In this document: positions 1 to 8,921 of the stretch, piece after piece | How positions within the stretch are numbered: the first letter of the stretch is position 1 | How the letters are laid out: each line of letters opens with the position of its first letter | From: UBA1563 sp041671545 | GTDB lineage: Bacteria; Bacteroidota; Ignavibacteria; Ignavibacteriales; Ignavibacteriaceae | Assembly (NCBI GenBank): GCA_041671545.1 | Contig: JBAZBI010000013.1 | Location: 47,632-111,631 of the forward strand | Reading direction: 5' to 3' | Length of the DNA: 64,000 nt | Notes under the pieces: model-generated | The model's database searches: none | Told to the model about the DNA's origin: nothing | The model's input: only the letters and a program-made list of their open reading frames with translations | Translations under genes and position numbers: made by a program

Positions 1-385
1 CAAACGGAAGGGAGTTCGTGTTTGATTGAAATCTTCTTAACACTGCATTTATTCTTGCCAAAACTTCCTCAAAAGAAAATGGTTTGGTAATATAATCATC
101 AGCTCCTGCGTTTAACGCTTCAACTTTGTTTGCAATTTCTGTAAGAGCGGTAAGAAGAATAATCGGAGTTTGATCTTGAAGTTCTCGTAACTGTCTACAG
201 ACCTGCAATCCGGTCATCTTTGGCATACGCCAATCCAAGAGAATTACATCAAATTTTATTTTTTTTACGGCATCCAGAACTTCTTCTCCATTACCAACAA
301 TTACCGCGTGATTACCGGTCGCCGCAAAACTTTTCAGCAATGTGTTGGCGATGGATTGTTCATCCTCGGCAATAAGCACTTCCAT
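1..385 (-). CDS. Response regulator, OmpR-like receiver (3' end outside window)
   Basis: The first 128 codons of a response regulator lie here and the gene runs off the left edge. The protein opens MEVLIAEDEQ. It has the acidic pocket (E7, D8), the phosphoacceptor D51 in ILLDWRMP, T79 in LLTA and K101 in DDYITKPF, which together make a complete receiver. The sequence after K101 (FSFEEVLARINAVLRR) is typical of OmpR/PhoB regulators, so a winged-helix output domain probably follows outside the window, but it cannot be seen. The start is the first ATG in frame. A partner kinase is not visible. It is divergent from the cytochrome gene at 539. Confidence 0.9.
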   Translation of the reverse strand, partial: MEVLIAEDEQSIANTLLKSFAATGNHAVIVGNGEEVLDAVKKIKFDVILLDWRMPKMTGLQVCRQLRELQDQTPIILLTALTEIANKVEALNAGADDYITKPFSFEEVLARINAVLRRFQSNTNSLPF

Positions 386-434
386 ATTCTCTCATTTTTT
401 TTGTTCTAAAATAGAAAAAAACTACTTATGTAAA

Positions 435-452
435 AATGAAAAACATTTCATT
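435..452. promoter_or_regulatory. Perfect 7-bp dyad upstream of the multiheme cytochrome
   Basis: AATGAAA-AACA-TTTCATT is a perfect inverted repeat with a 4-bp spacer. It lies 86 bp before the ATG at 539. The 14-bp core (TGAAA-N4-TTTCA) has the geometry of CRP/FNR-family operators (5-N4-5). The same core with the same left flank (TGTAAAAA) recurs upstream of the second cytochrome gene at 2617-2630. The regulator is not identified. Confidence 0.55.
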
Positions 453-538
453 ATTGTTAATCTATTGGATCACTTCAGTTTCTCTACATTTTAAATGTAA
501 ATTTTAGATATTATTTATAAATAACAATAAGGATATTT

Positions 539-2386
539 ATGAAACGAATTTTTACTATCGTTTTGTTGAGTGGTATCTTTTCAGCGGTGATATTTGCGCA
601 AATTACCAGAGAGCAATGTTATGTATGCCATTCGAATTCTTCTCTTCAAAAAACAATCACATTAACAAGCAGTACAGAAATCGTACCGCTTTATGTTGAT
701 TCGACCAAATTCAAGTTAAGTAAACATGCCACGCTTCTCTGTGTGAATTGTCATACCGATATCACTACGGAAAATCAGTTCAATCACAAATTATCGAAAT
801 ACTATGGTGGATGGGCGCGCTTCTCTGCAAAAAATGACACCGTTACTGCTGGGCAGGAGAAAACCCGAAACTATACTACTGTAGCTTCTAAATCATGTAA
901 TCAAAACGGATGTCATTTAACAAAAGCGGCAGTTGATTCTTCTGCACATTTTCTCACGTTTAAGCAGAAGCACGCTTCGGTACGCACGGTAAATGGTGAA
1001 AGCGTTGGGGAAGCATACGTTAATAATGATTGCAACCGTTGCCATTCGACTTGTTCAACGTGCCATTTTAAATCAAATATAAAACAGTTCCAAACAGGTG
1101 ACGTCCTTGACATCTGGGCTCAACTTCAGGCTTCCGGTGATGGAACTGAACCATTGAAAACCCAGGCAAATAACCTTACGCAATATCAAATGGACTGGAC
1201 TACAAATGTTGCATCGCATACATTTTTAACGGGAGACAGTCTGCGTGCCAACAATGATGTATGCCAGACATGCCACATTGGATTTTACAAACCACCGATG
1301 AATGGTTTTTTATCTCTTGAAGCGCCTTACCCAAAAGCTTATGGCACAAACATCAAAAGGCATCCTCAAATTCAGGAAAGTATTCAGAGTTCCGTTCATA
1401 AAAGTTTCAAGTGTGCAACCTGCCATACAGGAGTACATTCCTTTCCAGGAACCAGGAAAGCTGATTGGCAAACAGAAGGTGATGTTATTTGTCAGAAATG
1501 TCATATCAACCCTGCCCATGCGGGCTTTGCAAATTATTCAAAACACACAACTGTTGATTGCATATCTTGTCACTTCAGAGGATTTGTTAAAACGTCAGGA
1601 CAAAACGGTCATGACGTATGGCGTGTAGATAATAAACCGGATGGAAGGGTTCGCCCGCTTGCAATGAAGTATAATGAAGCAGTAAGCTGGTATCCGCACA
1701 ATATTGAAAAGCCGAATATAGTAACATCGTGCGGAACCAAATGCCATTATGACGGGAATCTACTCGGTGTACAAACATTTGTTGTCCCTGTTGAATTAAC
1801 ATCATTTACAGGTTCAATCAGTCATGGAATCGTTTCTTTGTTATGGCAAACAGCGACAGAGAAAAATAACCAGGGATTTGAAATTCAAAGAAGAATTAGT
1901 ACCCAATGGGAAACCGTCGGTTTTGTTAATGGAAAAGGAACTTCAACCGAAGTCACCAGGTACCATTTTACGGATAATTTAACAAAAGTAATATTATCAT
2001 CGGGATTTGTTAGTTACCGATTGCACCAATTAGACCTTGACGGAACATCAAGCTATTCAGAAGAAGTGAATGTAAGCTTTACATCAACTCCAAAATCATT
2101 TGAACTTTCACAAAACCATCCGAATCCATTTAATCCATCTACAACAATTCGATATGCGTTACCATTTGATAGCAACGTGAAGATATCGATTTACAAAGTG
2201 ACAGGCGAATTAGTAAAAATCCTTGTAAATGGAACGAAATCAGCGGGAAGTTATGAAGTTACGATGAATACAGCGCGTGAAAATGTAGAGTTCTCGTCAG
2301 GCATCTACTTCTATTCAATAGAAGCCAATGCAATTGTCGGGTCGAACACATTCAGGCAAACAAAGAAGATGATCCTTCTCAAGTAA
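539..2386 (+). CDS. T9SS-secreted multiheme c-type cytochrome (about ten hemes)
   Basis: A 615-residue exported cytochrome. Residues 1-20 form a signal peptide. Eight CXXCH heme motifs are present (CYVCH at 27-31, CVNCH, the pair CNRCHSTCSTCH, CQTCH, CATCH, CQKCH, CISCH). There are also two expanded sites, CNQNGCH (CX4CH) and CGTKCH (CX3CH), giving up to ten hemes in the first 400 residues. A beta-sandwich-like linker (VPVELTSFTG onward) follows. The C-terminal 90 residues are a type A T9SS sorting domain with NHPNPFNPSTT and a final KKMILLK. Known biology of such signals predicts passage across the outer membrane and surface attachment. An extracellular electron-transfer role is inferred from that location, the heme chain and the neighbouring porin-cytochrome at 2756. 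The electron donor or acceptor is unknown. Confidence 0.88.
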   Translation: MKRIFTIVLLSGIFSAVIFAQITREQCYVCHSNSSLQKTITLTSSTEIVPLYVDSTKFKLSKHATLLCVNCHTDITTENQFNHKLSKYYGGWARFSAKNDTVTAGQEKTRNYTTVASKSCNQNGCHLTKAAVDSSAHFLTFKQKHASVRTVNGESVGEAYVNNDCNRCHSTCSTCHFKSNIKQFQTGDVLDIWAQLQASGDGTEPLKTQANNLTQYQMDWTTNVASHTFLTGDSLRANNDVCQTCHIGFYKPPMNGFLSLEAPYPKAYGTNIKRHPQIQESIQSSVHKSFKCATCHTGVHSFPGTRKADWQTEGDVICQKCHINPAHAGFANYSKHTTVDCISCHFRGFVKTSGQNGHDVWRVDNKPDGRVRPLAMKYNEAVSWYPHNIEKPNIVTSCGTKCHYDGNLLGVQTFVVPVELTSFTGSISHGIVSLLWQTATEKNNQGFEIQRRISTQWETVGFVNGKGTSTEVTRYHFTDNLTKVILSSGFVSYRLHQLDLDGTSSYSEEVNVSFTSTPKSFELSQNHPNPFNPSTTIRYALPFDSNVKISIYKVTGELVKILVNGTKSAGSYEVTMNTARENVEFSSGIYFYSIEANAIVGSNTFRQTKKMILLK

Positions 2387-2415
2387 ATTCATCAGAAAGA
2401 AAAACTTTCTATAAA

Positions 2416-2448
2416 AAGAGCCGCCTTTGTGCGGCTCTTCTTATTTTT
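2416..2448 (+). terminator. Intrinsic terminator of the multiheme cytochrome gene
   Basis: A perfect 9-bp stem (AAGAGCCGC / GCGGCTCTT) with a 6-nt loop is followed by CTTATTTTT. It lies 30 bp after the stop codon, so the two cytochrome genes are separate transcription units. Confidence 0.85.
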
Positions 2449-2614
2449 AAATTACTCGCCTTAATTAACTCTATCAATCGGTAACGTAACTACTAAGACC
2501 AAAAAATATTAACTTTATCCGAAACGGTCCTGATTGTTCATTTTCGGCAAGTAGTACTTCTCTGTTTCTTTCATTTTTTATCCCGAAATAAGTAAAAAAA
2601 AGCTGTAGTGTAAA

Positions 2615-2632
2615 AATGAAAAATATTTCACA
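2615..2632. promoter_or_regulatory. Second copy of the cytochrome dyad
   Basis: TGAAA-AATA-TTTCA (2617-2630) repeats the 14-bp core found at 437-450. The left flank is identical (TGTAAAAA) and a TTAA tail follows at a similar distance. It lies 125 bp upstream of the ATG at 2756. The outer pairs seen in the first copy are not kept here. The rest of the 2449-2755 gap shows nothing else recognisable. Confidence 0.5.
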
Positions 2633-2755
2633 ATTATTAACTTTCGACTGACGGCATGCTTTGCTAATTTTTCAGAGGGATTTTATTCTTATCCTCAAAG
2701 ATTAAAATCCAATTGTTTTATTAAATCTTATTACACAAAACAAAAGGTTAGATCA

Positions 2756-4039
2756 ATGAAAACGTTAAAATTTTCTTTCGGTTTCTGGATGTTATTTCTG
2801 GTAATATCCTTTTTTATGGCTCCAACAAGTAACGCAACAAGTCAATGGGCAAAAAAGACAGGTATTCCATGTTCTACTTGTCACACGGTTTTTCCAAGGT
2901 TGACCTCTTTCGGCGAGGAGTTCTTAAAGAACGGGTATCAGCTAGAAACTACTTATACGAAAAATTGGAAAGAAGCTTTTCCAATTGATGCTGGTGGCGT
3001 TATGTTAGATGAAGTTACAAATCTGTTCGGATTTAGATTAAACATGACTCCGATTGAATTTGACACAAAATCTTTTCAGCAAGATTCAGGTTTCGCAAAA
3101 ACTACAAAGTTAACTTTAAGTAATCCGGTATGGCTGCAGATGTTTGTTGCAGGTTCAATTTATAAAGACATTTCTTTCTTCTCAGAATTGGAATACTCAA
3201 AAAGTTCTTTCAAGTTTAATTGGTTTTATTTTAACTTTACCAATATCCTAAACTCACCTCTGGCAAACTTTCAGGTTGGTAACATTTCTCCTTTGGAATT
3301 TGCTTCTTATCCAAATCGTTTACCCCAACTTCCTAATTTGAAGGGAGAGGTTTTTCTTATTAAGTCCTCCAGTGGAACCGGTGAATCCTCGATGGATATG
3401 TCAAGTGCAAGACCTGGAATTCAATATTTTGGAAAGCATTCCTTCGCTACCGTTTATTTAGGCGTTTCTCCAGGCGTTAGCTCTGCAAGCGTTAACCAAT
3501 ATCTAAATTATTGGGGTGGTGTTGTATGTAAACTCCCTGAAAATGTAATTAAAGGATTTGATGGAAGCACGCTAACGTTACACTATTATACGGGAACAGA
3601 TACAAAATATACCGGGCAAGAAGCAACAACACAAAAGGCTCAAGTTGCTAATAAATTTACTCGATTCTCTCCTCAAGTCAACATTCGTTATTACGAGAAG
3701 TTGGATATACAAGCAGCTTATGTTACCGGCACTGATGAAAATTATTCTTTAGTCGCTTCACCATCAAAAAGTTTTAAATATAGCGGTATTGCTTTAGAAG
3801 CCGGTTACATGCCGTCAGATGTTTGGCATCTTGGTGTTCATTATGATAACTATTCGTCAGAAGATAAAGTTGTTGCAACCGGTAAACCTATTCTAAATTA
3901 CCAAAGAATTGTACCGAGCGCTACTTATGTAGTGAACGAAAATATCAGGTTCACTGCATATTATGAGAAAAATCTAACCGATATAGATTCAAATCTAAAA
4001 GTTGATAAAACTTATCTTAACATTAGGGTAATGTTCTAA
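2756..4039 (+). CDS. Outer-membrane cytochrome-porin fusion (one heme plus beta-barrel)
   Basis: A 427-residue protein. Its long signal peptide ends near residue 27. A single heme motif, C39-S-T-C42-H43, sits in the context KKTGIPCSTCHTVFPRLTSFG. The remaining ~370 residues alternate polar and hydrophobic residues like an outer-membrane beta-barrel and end in a C-terminal phenylalanine (LNIRVMF), the usual barrel signature. This resembles the Cyc2-type fused cytochrome-porins that pass electrons across the outer membrane, but belonging to that exact family cannot be shown by eye. It may equally belong to the wider family with a CHTVFP..FG..F...GY N-terminus. The shared dyad and the multiheme neighbour support a joint electron-transfer role. 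Substrate unknown. Confidence 0.75.
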   Translation: MKTLKFSFGFWMLFLVISFFMAPTSNATSQWAKKTGIPCSTCHTVFPRLTSFGEEFLKNGYQLETTYTKNWKEAFPIDAGGVMLDEVTNLFGFRLNMTPIEFDTKSFQQDSGFAKTTKLTLSNPVWLQMFVAGSIYKDISFFSELEYSKSSFKFNWFYFNFTNILNSPLANFQVGNISPLEFASYPNRLPQLPNLKGEVFLIKSSSGTGESSMDMSSARPGIQYFGKHSFATVYLGVSPGVSSASVNQYLNYWGGVVCKLPENVIKGFDGSTLTLHYYTGTDTKYTGQEATTQKAQVANKFTRFSPQVNIRYYEKLDIQAAYVTGTDENYSLVASPSKSFKYSGIALEAGYMPSDVWHLGVHYDNYSSEDKVVATGKPILNYQRIVPSATYVVNENIRFTAYYEKNLTDIDSNLKVDKTYLNIRVMF

Positions 4040-4103
4040 AATTAGTTAAGCCAATTTTTTAAGATAAAAAGGACATTTTAAAAAAATCCTTTTCCCTTGT
4101 TTG

Positions 4104-4143
4104 AAAAAAATCCCCTAAGTGAATTAAAGGGGATTTTTTTTTA
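4104..4143 (+). terminator. Intrinsic terminator after the cytochrome-porin gene
   Basis: Arms AAATCCCCT and AGGGGATTT enclose a short loop and are followed by an unbroken T run. It lies about 65 bp after the stop codon. Confidence 0.85.
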
Positions 4144-4385
4144 ATTTCAGGTAAACACTCAACTGTACTATTAATCCAAACATTGTTTTTGTAAAGCAAA
4201 AATTGAATAAAAAAAATTCTTACACTATTTCGATAACTTCATAAACACTAATGCATAAGAAAAGTTTTCCAGCCAAAAGCGTTTTTACTGATTAAATTTC
4301 CATCGTAGTAATTGCGGTTACCGGTTCTTCGTTTCTACTCGTAGAAGATTAAAAGAGTCCTGGGCATAGAACTTAGAACGATTTA
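4144..4385. other. Non-coding gap between cytochrome module and lipoprotein gene
   Basis: AT-rich DNA with no open frame of useful length, no tRNA-like fold and no clear repeat. A short frame around 4295-4350 reads as a plausible 18-codon peptide ending VED but has no start codon or ribosome site, so it was not called. Confidence 0.5.
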
Positions 4386-4426
4386 ATAAAAAAGCGGTAG
4401 GTTTTTAGGAATCTGCCGCTTTTTTA
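4386..4426 (-). terminator. Terminator of the minus-strand lipoprotein gene
   Basis: AGCGGTAG / CTGCCGCT (one G-T pair) is flanked by A and T runs on either side, so it can work in both directions. It lies 18 bp beyond the stop of the gene at 4444-5460. Confidence 0.8.
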
Positions 4427-4443
4427 TTATACTCTCAAAGGAC

Positions 4444-5460
4444 TTATTGTGCAGGTACATAATAACTGGAATCGGCTGAAAATATTATCTTGCTGTTATC
4501 ATAGGTTAATCGTGGATTTGAAATATAGTTACCAACGAGAGGAAGATTGATCTGGGCTATTTTTTTAAGTTCATAATTGTAAGTATATAGTCTCGGATAA
4601 GTAAAATCAACATAAGATATCCACTTTCCATCTTTTGAATAATGAGCATCTCTCCCAGCCTGAATCAGTAAGTTAACTGAATAGTTGTTTAGGTCTAACT
4701 CATAAATTTTATTAGAAGTTATGAATAAAATTGTATTCCATTGTGAAACTTCGAAAGCTGTAACATGATTTGTTTTGTCTCCTGGGAATAACAAGATGTC
4801 TGTCCCATCAATTAGGTTTAGTAATTTCAAGGAATAACTTACAGCGAGATGGTCATACAGAATATAAACTGCTGACTTTCCATCAGAAGTGAAGTTGGAG
4901 GAATAAACATATTTTGAATTTGAAGAATCTCTGAGTAGTTTAAAGTTCTTTCCATCAACGTCCATTAAATACATACCCGACAAATGACTAAATAAAATCT
5001 GATTCCCTGACGGCGAAATATTCCAACTCCATAAAAAATTGATATAGTTTGGTAAAGTTAATTTCGTTAAACCGGAGCCGTCTGTATTCATAAAGTAGTA
5101 TGAATAGTCCGTTCCATTTAAACAAATGTTTTTTCCGTTTAGTGATAACCACAAATCGTTAAACAGATACGGACTCAATTGATGTTTATTAGATCCATCA
5201 GCATCCATGGAATAAATAGAGTAATCGTTACAGTAAAAAATTGTGTCACGTGTCTGGGAAAGAATAAAGTTGCCCCCATTTGCAAGCAATTTAAGATTAG
5301 TGCCGTCAGTGTTAATTGAATAAATTCGCAACACACTTTTTAGTTCTGGTTTTCTTTCATGTCCATCATCAATTAATCCACAAGAATAAAAAAATAAAAG
5401 CGATGTAATAACAACTAATAATGGCAATGCAGATTTGCTACAGTACTTAAGATTCTTCAT
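4444..5460 (-). CDS. Lipoprotein with TolB/PD40-type beta-propeller repeats
   Basis: A 338-residue protein. Its signal sequence ends in the lipobox FYSC, so it is predicted to be lipid-anchored. Repeats such as IYSMDADGSNKHQL, YYFMNTDGSGLTKL and MYLMDVDGKNFKLL carry the [DN]xDGxx[LK]xxL pattern of PD40/WD40-like propellers, as in TolB and DUF5050 proteins. It probably forms a six-bladed propeller in the periplasm or on the surface. No enzyme motif was seen and no partner is evident. The start is supported by a GAGGG ribosome site just upstream. It is the only gene in its unit. Confidence 0.75.
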   Translation of the reverse strand: MKNLKYCSKSALPLLVVITSLLFFYSCGLIDDGHERKPELKSVLRIYSINTDGTNLKLLANGGNFILSQTRDTIFYCNDYSIYSMDADGSNKHQLSPYLFNDLWLSLNGKNICLNGTDYSYYFMNTDGSGLTKLTLPNYINFLWSWNISPSGNQILFSHLSGMYLMDVDGKNFKLLRDSSNSKYVYSSNFTSDGKSAVYILYDHLAVSYSLKLLNLIDGTDILLFPGDKTNHVTAFEVSQWNTILFITSNKIYELDLNNYSVNLLIQAGRDAHYSKDGKWISYVDFTYPRLYTYNYELKKIAQINLPLVGNYISNPRLTYDNSKIIFSADSSYYVPAQ

Positions 5461-5536
5461 TTTTCCCTCATATTTAACTTTTATTTATCCTTTTCTGTTT
5501 GTTATGATACTCATCGACTTTAACCGAAGCAATAAT

Positions 5537-6115
5537 TTACACACTTCCTCTTTCTTTCACCGGATATTTCTCATTCACAAACTTTTCCGTTTGGGTGTGG
5601 AGGAAAGCAAACAAATACCCAAATCCAATTCCGATAATTGCTCCGCCGAGAATATCAGATGGATAATGGAGTCCAAGATAAACCCGCGAGATTGCAATAA
5701 GAGAAGCCACTATTGTTAAATACCATTTTGCTTTGGGATATATCAACAAAAAGAAAAATGCCACAGCAAAGTTATTTAAAGCGTGATTTGAAGGAAATGA
5801 AAACGTTCCCGTGCAGCCTAACGGTGTAAGTACATCGGGTAATGCATTGCATGGTCGTAAACGTTGAAATATTTCTTTTATCACTCTTGCTCCAAGTTGA
5901 TCTGTTGTAGCAACTAACAGCAAAACAAACAACGCGGCAATTCTTCCTTTTCTGCCTCCCTTAATAACAAGATAAAGCAGCGCAATAATATAAACGGGAA
6001 ACCAATGACGTACATTTGTGATGAAGGAAAAGAAGACGTCGAGGATTCCTGATGAGAGGGTGTGATTAAAAAAATAGAAAACGGAAAGATCGAGTTGTTT
6101 CAGCAATTCAGCCAT
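5537..6115 (-). CDS. PAP2-family membrane phosphatase
   Basis: A 192-residue integral membrane protein with about five hydrophobic segments. All three signature motifs of the PAP2/lipid phosphatase superfamily are present: KEIFQRLRP (KX6RP), FPSNHA (PSGH-type, with N for G) and SRVYLGLHYPSD (SRX5HX3D). Family members remove phosphate from phosphatidate, PGP or undecaprenyl pyrophosphate. The last is a reasonable guess, but the substrate cannot be read from the sequence. A second, unrelated undecaprenyl pyrophosphatase (UppP) is encoded at 55489. A good AAAGGA ribosome site precedes the start. Confidence 0.85.
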   Translation of the reverse strand: MAELLKQLDLSVFYFFNHTLSSGILDVFFSFITNVRHWFPVYIIALLYLVIKGGRKGRIAALFVLLLVATTDQLGARVIKEIFQRLRPCNALPDVLTPLGCTGTFSFPSNHALNNFAVAFFFLLIYPKAKWYLTIVASLIAISRVYLGLHYPSDILGGAIIGIGFGYLFAFLHTQTEKFVNEKYPVKERGSV

Positions 6116-6234
6116 TTTTTCTTTTCCTTTGAAAAATTCTTTCTAAATACTAATTTAGAACAGTATTAAATCAATTACTTAAAATTCAATACTCGATACC
6201 GGAAGTTTTTAAAAATTACTCAATCAAGTTATTA

Positions 6235-8898
6235 ATGGCAAAATCAAATCCCAAATATTCACTCTTAAATTTTCTTACAGACCCGACCGCATTATTTGAT
6301 GACCGCAAATACGAATACATAAAAAAGGAATCGGAAGAATATCTCATCATTCCTTTAAAAGTTATTACGCTGCTTATTGCCGTCTCCGGATTATTTGCGA
6401 TGGTTTTTGAAGTGCGGCATTTCTCGGAGTTTTCATTCCAGGTATATGGAACGCGTTTAGCCTCAACCTTGGTAGCTTTTATTATCCTTGTTATTCTGAA
6501 TACCAAACACGCTTTAAAAAGACCGGTACTTCTGGTTCATACATTATTGGTTACCATCATTGTATCAAGCGGATATATGATCTATCTCATGCCGTCAACA
6601 CTTATTGTTAATACGCAAATTGTCGGCTTAATGATCTTTACATCGGCGTTGTTCCTAAGCTGGGAAGTGAAGAACCAGATCATCGTTTCCATCTATTACA
6701 ACATAGTTTTTGCCGGAGCAATACTTATCAACGGGAACAATATTTATTTTCTGCCGAATATGTTTGAGTCGGTAATTTTTGTTCTCTTCCTAAGCGTTAT
6801 TTCTGTTGTTGGAAGCGCGGTAAGTTTCAAGCTCCGTTCCGAGTTGGCGGAAAAATCTTACAAGATGAATTTATCTGAAAAGAAATTTCGCTCAATTATA
6901 AAAAATTCAGCCGAAGGGATATTCCAATCTACTTTTGAAGGAAGGTTTGTAACTACCAATCCTGCGCTTGCAAAAATTCTCGGTTACGAAAGCGAATACG
7001 AATTAAGGAAGATGAATATCACAAAAGATATTTACATGAATCCTGAAGACCGGACAAAGTTGATTGAAATTTTAAAAGAACATAAAGAAGTCCGCAACCT
7101 CCGGATTCCCCTAAGAAGAAAAGACGGAAGCCCGGTTATGATTATCCTCAATGATCGTCTGGTTAAAGATGAAGAGGGGAGATTCTTTTTTGAAGGAAAT
7201 ATGCAGGACATTACCGAGCAGATCAATTTAGAGCGGGAAAGAAAAAGAGCAGAAGAAAAACTCCGGCAGGAAATGGTAAAGTCGGAAGCGCTTGCAAACG
7301 ATGCGGTCCATTCAAGCGAAGCAAAGAGTATTTTTCTTGCGAACATGAGTCACGAGATCCGCACACCGATGAACGGTATTATCGGATTTTTGAATCTGAT
7401 CGAGCAAGGCGCTTATCATAGTTCGGAAGAATTGCACGACTTTGTTAAAACGGCGAGACAATCGGCTGAATCGCTGCTTGATCTTATCAACGATATTTTG
7501 GATTTCTCTAAGATCGAAGCCGGAAAACTTCAGCTTGAAGAGGAAGACTTAAATCTTCGTGAACTTATTACCAGCGCTTTGCAGCCGGTTTCAACCAAGG
7601 TGAATGAAAAAAGATTAAAAGTAATGGTTGATGTTGATCCCGGAACAACTCCTTTGTTGATTGGAGATAGCAAACGGTTAAGACAAGTTTACATCAATCT
7701 TATTTCAAACGCGGTAAAATTTACGGATAAGGGACACATCCGCATCACTGTTAATTCTGAGAAGATCGATCAGGAAAGAATTAAAATTATTTCTGCAATT
7801 GAAGATACCGGAGTCGGAATTCCACGTGAGAAAATGGATTCTCTCTTCAAATCTTTCTCTCAAATTGATGGAACGATGTCTAGAAAATATGGCGGCACCG
7901 GATTGGGACTGGCAATCTGTAAAGAACTCGTTTCGCTAATGAACGGTTCAATTAAAGTTGATCCTGATTATTCTAAAGGAAGCCGGTTTGTTTTCTCGGT
8001 TATTTTGAAAAAACAAAAAAACACCTCACTCTTTAGCGCAATTAAAAGTCAGGCGAAAACTGCAGAAATTGAAGCTTCCGAACGAAATGCAATAAAAGAA
8101 CCGGAACTTTCAAAAGATGAGTTACGAGATCTGCGGTCGCGGTTTAAAATTTTATTGGTTGAAGATAATCCTGTAAATCAAAAAGTAGCTTCTAAAATTC
8201 TCGCGCAAGCCGGATTCCAAATTGATGCCGTAAATAATGGTCGTGAAGCTTACGATACTATGCTCGCTTTCGCGAGATATGATTTGATACTCATGGATAT
8301 TCAAATGCCGGAAATGGACGGCTGGACTGCAACACAAAAGATAAGAGAGATAAAAGGAATCGGCGAAACGATTCCGATAATTGCGATGACTGCTCACGCG
8401 CTCATCGGCGATAAAGACAAATGTCTTGCTGCAGGAATGAATGATTATATCTCAAAACCCATTAAGACCGATGAATTTATTGCGCTGCTTGATAAGTGGT
8501 TGAACGTTGGGAAAAATCAAGGAGAAGAGACAGAAGATGAGATTAAAAACGAGAGCAATGATATGAGCCAGGTCTTTGACAAAGCACAATTCTCTTCCAT
8601 GAGTATGGATGATAAAGAATTTCAGTTCGATCTGATCTCAACTTTTCTTGCAGACACTTCCGAACGGATAACTAAACTTGAAGAACATTTTCAGAATCGT
8701 GATTTTGTCAGAGGCGGCGCCGAAGGGCATACCATTAAAGGCGCCAGCTACGCGCTAGGCGCTAATTTATTGGGTGATGTGGCTAAAGCTCTTGAATTTG
8801 CCGGGAAGGAAAGTGATCTGCAGGAAGCAAGACAACAAATCCCCAAAATCAAACAAGCTTTTGAACTGACGAAAAAAGCGATGCAGGTTTACTTGTAG
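6235..8898 (+). CDS. Hybrid sensor histidine kinase (TM-PAS-HisKA-HATPase-REC-HPt)
   Basis: An 887-residue membrane sensor. About six hydrophobic segments occupy residues 35-205. A PAS domain (about 215-335) follows, then HisKA with the phosphorylated H373 in MSHEIRTPMNG. The HATPase domain shows N (LISNAVKFTDKG), G1 (EDTGVGIPREK) and G2 (GGTGLGLAICKELV) boxes. The receiver carries D688 in LILMDIQMPEMDG, and a C-terminal HPt has H832 in GHTIKGASYALG. This is a complete phosphorelay in one chain, and the final output regulator would be a separate protein that is not next door. The signal is unknown. The start has only a weak ribosome site, which is common in this group. It converges on the copper cluster. 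Confidence 0.93.
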   Translation: MAKSNPKYSLLNFLTDPTALFDDRKYEYIKKESEEYLIIPLKVITLLIAVSGLFAMVFEVRHFSEFSFQVYGTRLASTLVAFIILVILNTKHALKRPVLLVHTLLVTIIVSSGYMIYLMPSTLIVNTQIVGLMIFTSALFLSWEVKNQIIVSIYYNIVFAGAILINGNNIYFLPNMFESVIFVLFLSVISVVGSAVSFKLRSELAEKSYKMNLSEKKFRSIIKNSAEGIFQSTFEGRFVTTNPALAKILGYESEYELRKMNITKDIYMNPEDRTKLIEILKEHKEVRNLRIPLRRKDGSPVMIILNDRLVKDEEGRFFFEGNMQDITEQINLERERKRAEEKLRQEMVKSEALANDAVHSSEAKSIFLANMSHEIRTPMNGIIGFLNLIEQGAYHSSEELHDFVKTARQSAESLLDLINDILDFSKIEAGKLQLEEEDLNLRELITSALQPVSTKVNEKRLKVMVDVDPGTTPLLIGDSKRLRQVYINLISNAVKFTDKGHIRITVNSEKIDQERIKIISAIEDTGVGIPREKMDSLFKSFSQIDGTMSRKYGGTGLGLAICKELVSLMNGSIKVDPDYSKGSRFVFSVILKKQKNTSLFSAIKSQAKTAEIEASERNAIKEPELSKDELRDLRSRFKILLVEDNPVNQKVASKILAQAGFQIDAVNNGREAYDTMLAFARYDLILMDIQMPEMDGWTATQKIREIKGIGETIPIIAMTAHALIGDKDKCLAAGMNDYISKPIKTDEFIALLDKWLNVGKNQGEETEDEIKNESNDMSQVFDKAQFSSMSMDDKEFQFDLISTFLADTSERITKLEEHFQNRDFVRGGAEGHTIKGASYALGANLLGDVAKALEFAGKESDLQEARQQIPKIKQAFELTKKAMQVYL

Positions 8899-8920
8899 AG
8901 CCATGCCATGGCATGGCTCT
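8897..8920. terminator. 24-bp perfect palindrome between convergent genes
   Basis: AGAGCCATGCCA and its exact mirror complement form an uninterrupted palindrome. It overlaps the stop codon of the kinase gene and stops 2 bp short of the convergent HMA gene. It probably serves as a bidirectional terminator, although the T run on the plus side is short. The palindrome at 63873-63894 is similar in style. Confidence 0.65.
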
Positions 8921-8921
8921 G

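Noticed and set aside
4295..4350. Short peptide-like frame ending VED, similar to a receiver fragment
   Set aside because: Eighteen codons, no start codon and no ribosome site. Too short to call a pseudogene.
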